A stretch of DNA of 64,000 bases from Sialis fuliginosa (Eukaryota; Arthropoda; Insecta; Megaloptera; Sialidae). The stretch covers positions 7,194,501 to 7,258,500 of the forward strand of contig OY540819.1 in assembly GCA_961205875.1 (NCBI GenBank), in the 5' to 3' direction. Every line of letters begins with the position of its first letter. Position 1 is the first letter of the stretch. Position numbers and translations under genes: made by a program. Shown piece by piece: positions 61,754 through 64,000 of the stretch. Below the pieces are notes generated by a model. That model made no database searches and was not told where the DNA came from. It saw only the letters and a list, made by a program, of their open reading frames with translations.

Positions 61754-64000
61754 GACCTTCGCGCGCAAACACGCACGTATTCAAAATAGGTTTGTAACTT
61801 TTCTACACGCATCCTTGGAATTTACGCCAGTATTTATAATACAGAGAGGTCGAGCGAAACTAAAAGTGGGTGAATCGCGTTAAGTGGTTAATTATTTATG
61901 TAGGAACAGGGTTGGCAATACCTGGCCAACAAATATTACCGCTTTGAAATATTGATCAAACTACATCAGCGGTATTTAACATTTTAGTGTTTCAGGACCA
62001 ACCCTGATGAAAATTTTGTGAATTCCTTAATAATTCCTTTTTAGTTGATATATTTGGATTCTATTGATTACGATACGTTGGTCGAAACATTAAGTTTATT
62101 ATCAAAGTGTTACTTGAACCAAAACTGAAAAATATCAAATTAAATCATTAAGGATTGTACTATAAGGCCCTCTCAATTATTTTGTTGTGGGCTTTTTGAT
62201 TTAATTCCTTACAAGATTATAATTTAGCTAGGATTATGATTGTATTGATCGATGTAGTCTAATTTTTTTTAACATTTTTTTCACTGCTTAACCTCCTGTT
62301 GAGATAACGTGATTATACATATCTACGAGTACTTCCAGAATATCAAGAGATTCTGACGTTAAAGATTAATTAAAATCGATTATTATAATTGTGAAAATAC
62401 AATAAAATTCACAATATCTACCTCTTTAAAATAGATTAGAGATAAAGAGCATAAGCAATTCTATGATAAATGCCCAGTTACAGTAATGAAAGTTATCTAC
62501 TGTATGGTGTGTATATTTAACTATTTATTTATATTCCGCAATGTTTTACCAATTAATAAAAAAATCCCAATGCCAAAAATAGAGAACATTATATCAGAAA
62601 GTAATTTAATGATAAGATGAAAACAAATATACATATATAATAATTATTTTTATAAAAACATAAAATAATAAGTACGGGCTTAGATCCAGAAGCCAACCAT
62701 CAAGAGTAATTTAATTGTTGTTTCTGTTTTTCATTTTCCGCAGTCTCAATATCCTCCAGCAGTTTGTTGGGTTATTGACCGTCAGATGACGACGCCACTA
62801 AAAGTGGCGCTAAGAATCGAGTGGGTGAGAAACGTATCAATATAAATAACCGAACTAAACTAGTTCCTTCCGTTATTGCTATTTTTTTCTTATAAGATTT
62901 CGGTAACGATGCGGCATTTTCAAAACATTATGAACCATTTGTCCGAACTAATCTATCTAAATTTGAAGTAGATCATTTTATTTCTTTCTAAAAAGTATAT
63001 CAATGGAAAGTACTTAATGTTTACATATGTATGAAGTAATTATTATCTATATTAATGCATTATAATTATTGTTTTATAATATAAATAAAATAATTATAAT
63101 TTCAAGGAAAGGAAACATCCAAAAAATGGGGTAAAAGTGAAACAAGCTTGCAACTAAAAAACTAATTTGTTTAAAGGAGAATTATAAAAACTGACATCGT
63201 CATTAAAGGTTTGTTAAAACGACCTGAAAATATGAATCGCCTAATAAGTGATGTGTCACTCCTACAGATTTACCTGTTAGTCGATGTTAAAACGTGTGAA
63301 TTAAATTTTAATTCTTAGCACATAACTTTCTGTATAGCTAAGATATTAATTAAAGTTACAATTTCACATTGATATGCCACAAAAAAGATAAATCAAAGTT
63401 GCCTTTGTAGCTTTTCTTTTAATTTTTCGAAAAATATTTTCCATTAGAGACCTGTTTCACTTTTTCCCAAATTAGAGGTTAAAAATGAAACACACTTTTT
63501 TCATTTTTAAAGTCCGTGTTGTATCGTACAGTTTAAATGACGTAAGTATTTAAAATCGTTATTCATAAGCGCATCTAGTAGAAAAAATTAAAGTATGAAT
63601 TTGTATCGTTAATTGTCAAAAAACATGAAAGATTTGTACTTATTTTGTTTCACTTTTCCTCAGTTGACTCTACAATTTTAAAATCTACGTACAAACGAAA
63701 TATTTTAACATGGAGTCTTATGGAAGAATGCAGTACGTACTAAAACACAACGTTCTAAAGAGGTTCCACTGTATTTATATAGTAGGTATGATATATCTAA
63801 TATTAAAGTACCTGTACCAACAAAAATATACTAAAATTAGATTTAATTATTTATATCTTATTTCCTCATTAATTATAAGAATAATAAATTATTAATAATA
63901 ATATTAACAACATAAACTTTTTCTTCAGATTTAGTAATAGTCGTAAATACTGAAATAACAAGAGTATAAATTAAGAAGTTTTGAAAACTTTAAAACCAAA

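Larger units (their letters stand above)
47992..64000 (-). other. Region upstream of the first recognised Shaker exon
   Basis: 16,009 nt, probably Shaker intron leading to alternative first exons outside the window. I looked for the ball-peptide exon of fly ShB (MAAVAGLYGLGE) and saw nothing like it; a very short first exon could be missed. Contents: a foldback element (52878-53087), short repeat tails near 56,880-56,945 and 57,700-57,800, MITE copy 4 (59281-59772), a CTCF-like motif (61739-61753) and an exon-like plus-strand frame (62744-62824). The rest is AT-rich and featureless. Confidence 0.65.

Overview
The window is animal nuclear DNA, almost certainly from an insect and most likely a moth or butterfly. 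The base composition is very AT-rich, the introns run for many kilobases, and GT-AG exons lie on one strand. The coding exons give a Shaker-type voltage-gated potassium channel that aligns with the Drosophila protein without a gap from S1 to S6. Dispersed 'gggttccgta' / 'cgtccgtccgtac' type repeats, as I know them from lepidopteran genomes, favour Lepidoptera; that placement is an inference.

One gene dominates: Shaker (Sh), on the minus strand, from its common N-terminal exon (47,991) to the stop codon (4,659). In transcription order: N-terminal common exon (47868-47991), T1 tetramerisation exon (33042-33307), S1-to-S5 exon (21104-21747), two alternative pore exons (16933-17062 and 16757-16886), the S6 exon (10594-10784) and a C-terminal exon ending in the PDZ ligand ETDV (4659-4819). 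The exons join in frame into 504 residues plus stop, using one pore exon at a time. The alternative first exons that supply the inactivation ball in Drosophila were not found and probably lie upstream, beyond 64 kb. About 97% of the window is intron or flank.

The most interesting signal is the pore-exon pair. Both exons are exactly 130 nt, about 85% identical in DNA and differ at only three amino acids. One of these is the residue just after the selectivity filter (TVGYGDM-T versus TVGYGDM-R, Shaker position 449, the external TEA and C-type inactivation site). Only 46 nt separate them, too little to be spliced as an intron, and 130 is not a multiple of three, so the arrangement enforces one or the other. 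Pore-region alternative splicing of shaker was reported in spiny lobster in the 1990s, so this is an insect counterpart rather than something wholly unknown.

The introns carry a rich collection of non-autonomous DNA transposons. There are four copies of one TA-flanked MITE, several hAT-type elements with recognisable 7-8 bp target duplications, a piggyBac-type element with TTAA ends, and long foldback elements. One foldback is a nearly complete 626-bp hairpin. There are also GC-rich islands with full CRE palindromes, an E-box palindrome of the CLEAR type and an NRF-1-like palindrome, which are candidate internal promoters or enhancers. I saw no tRNA, rRNA, CRISPR array, autonomous transposase gene or retroviral element.
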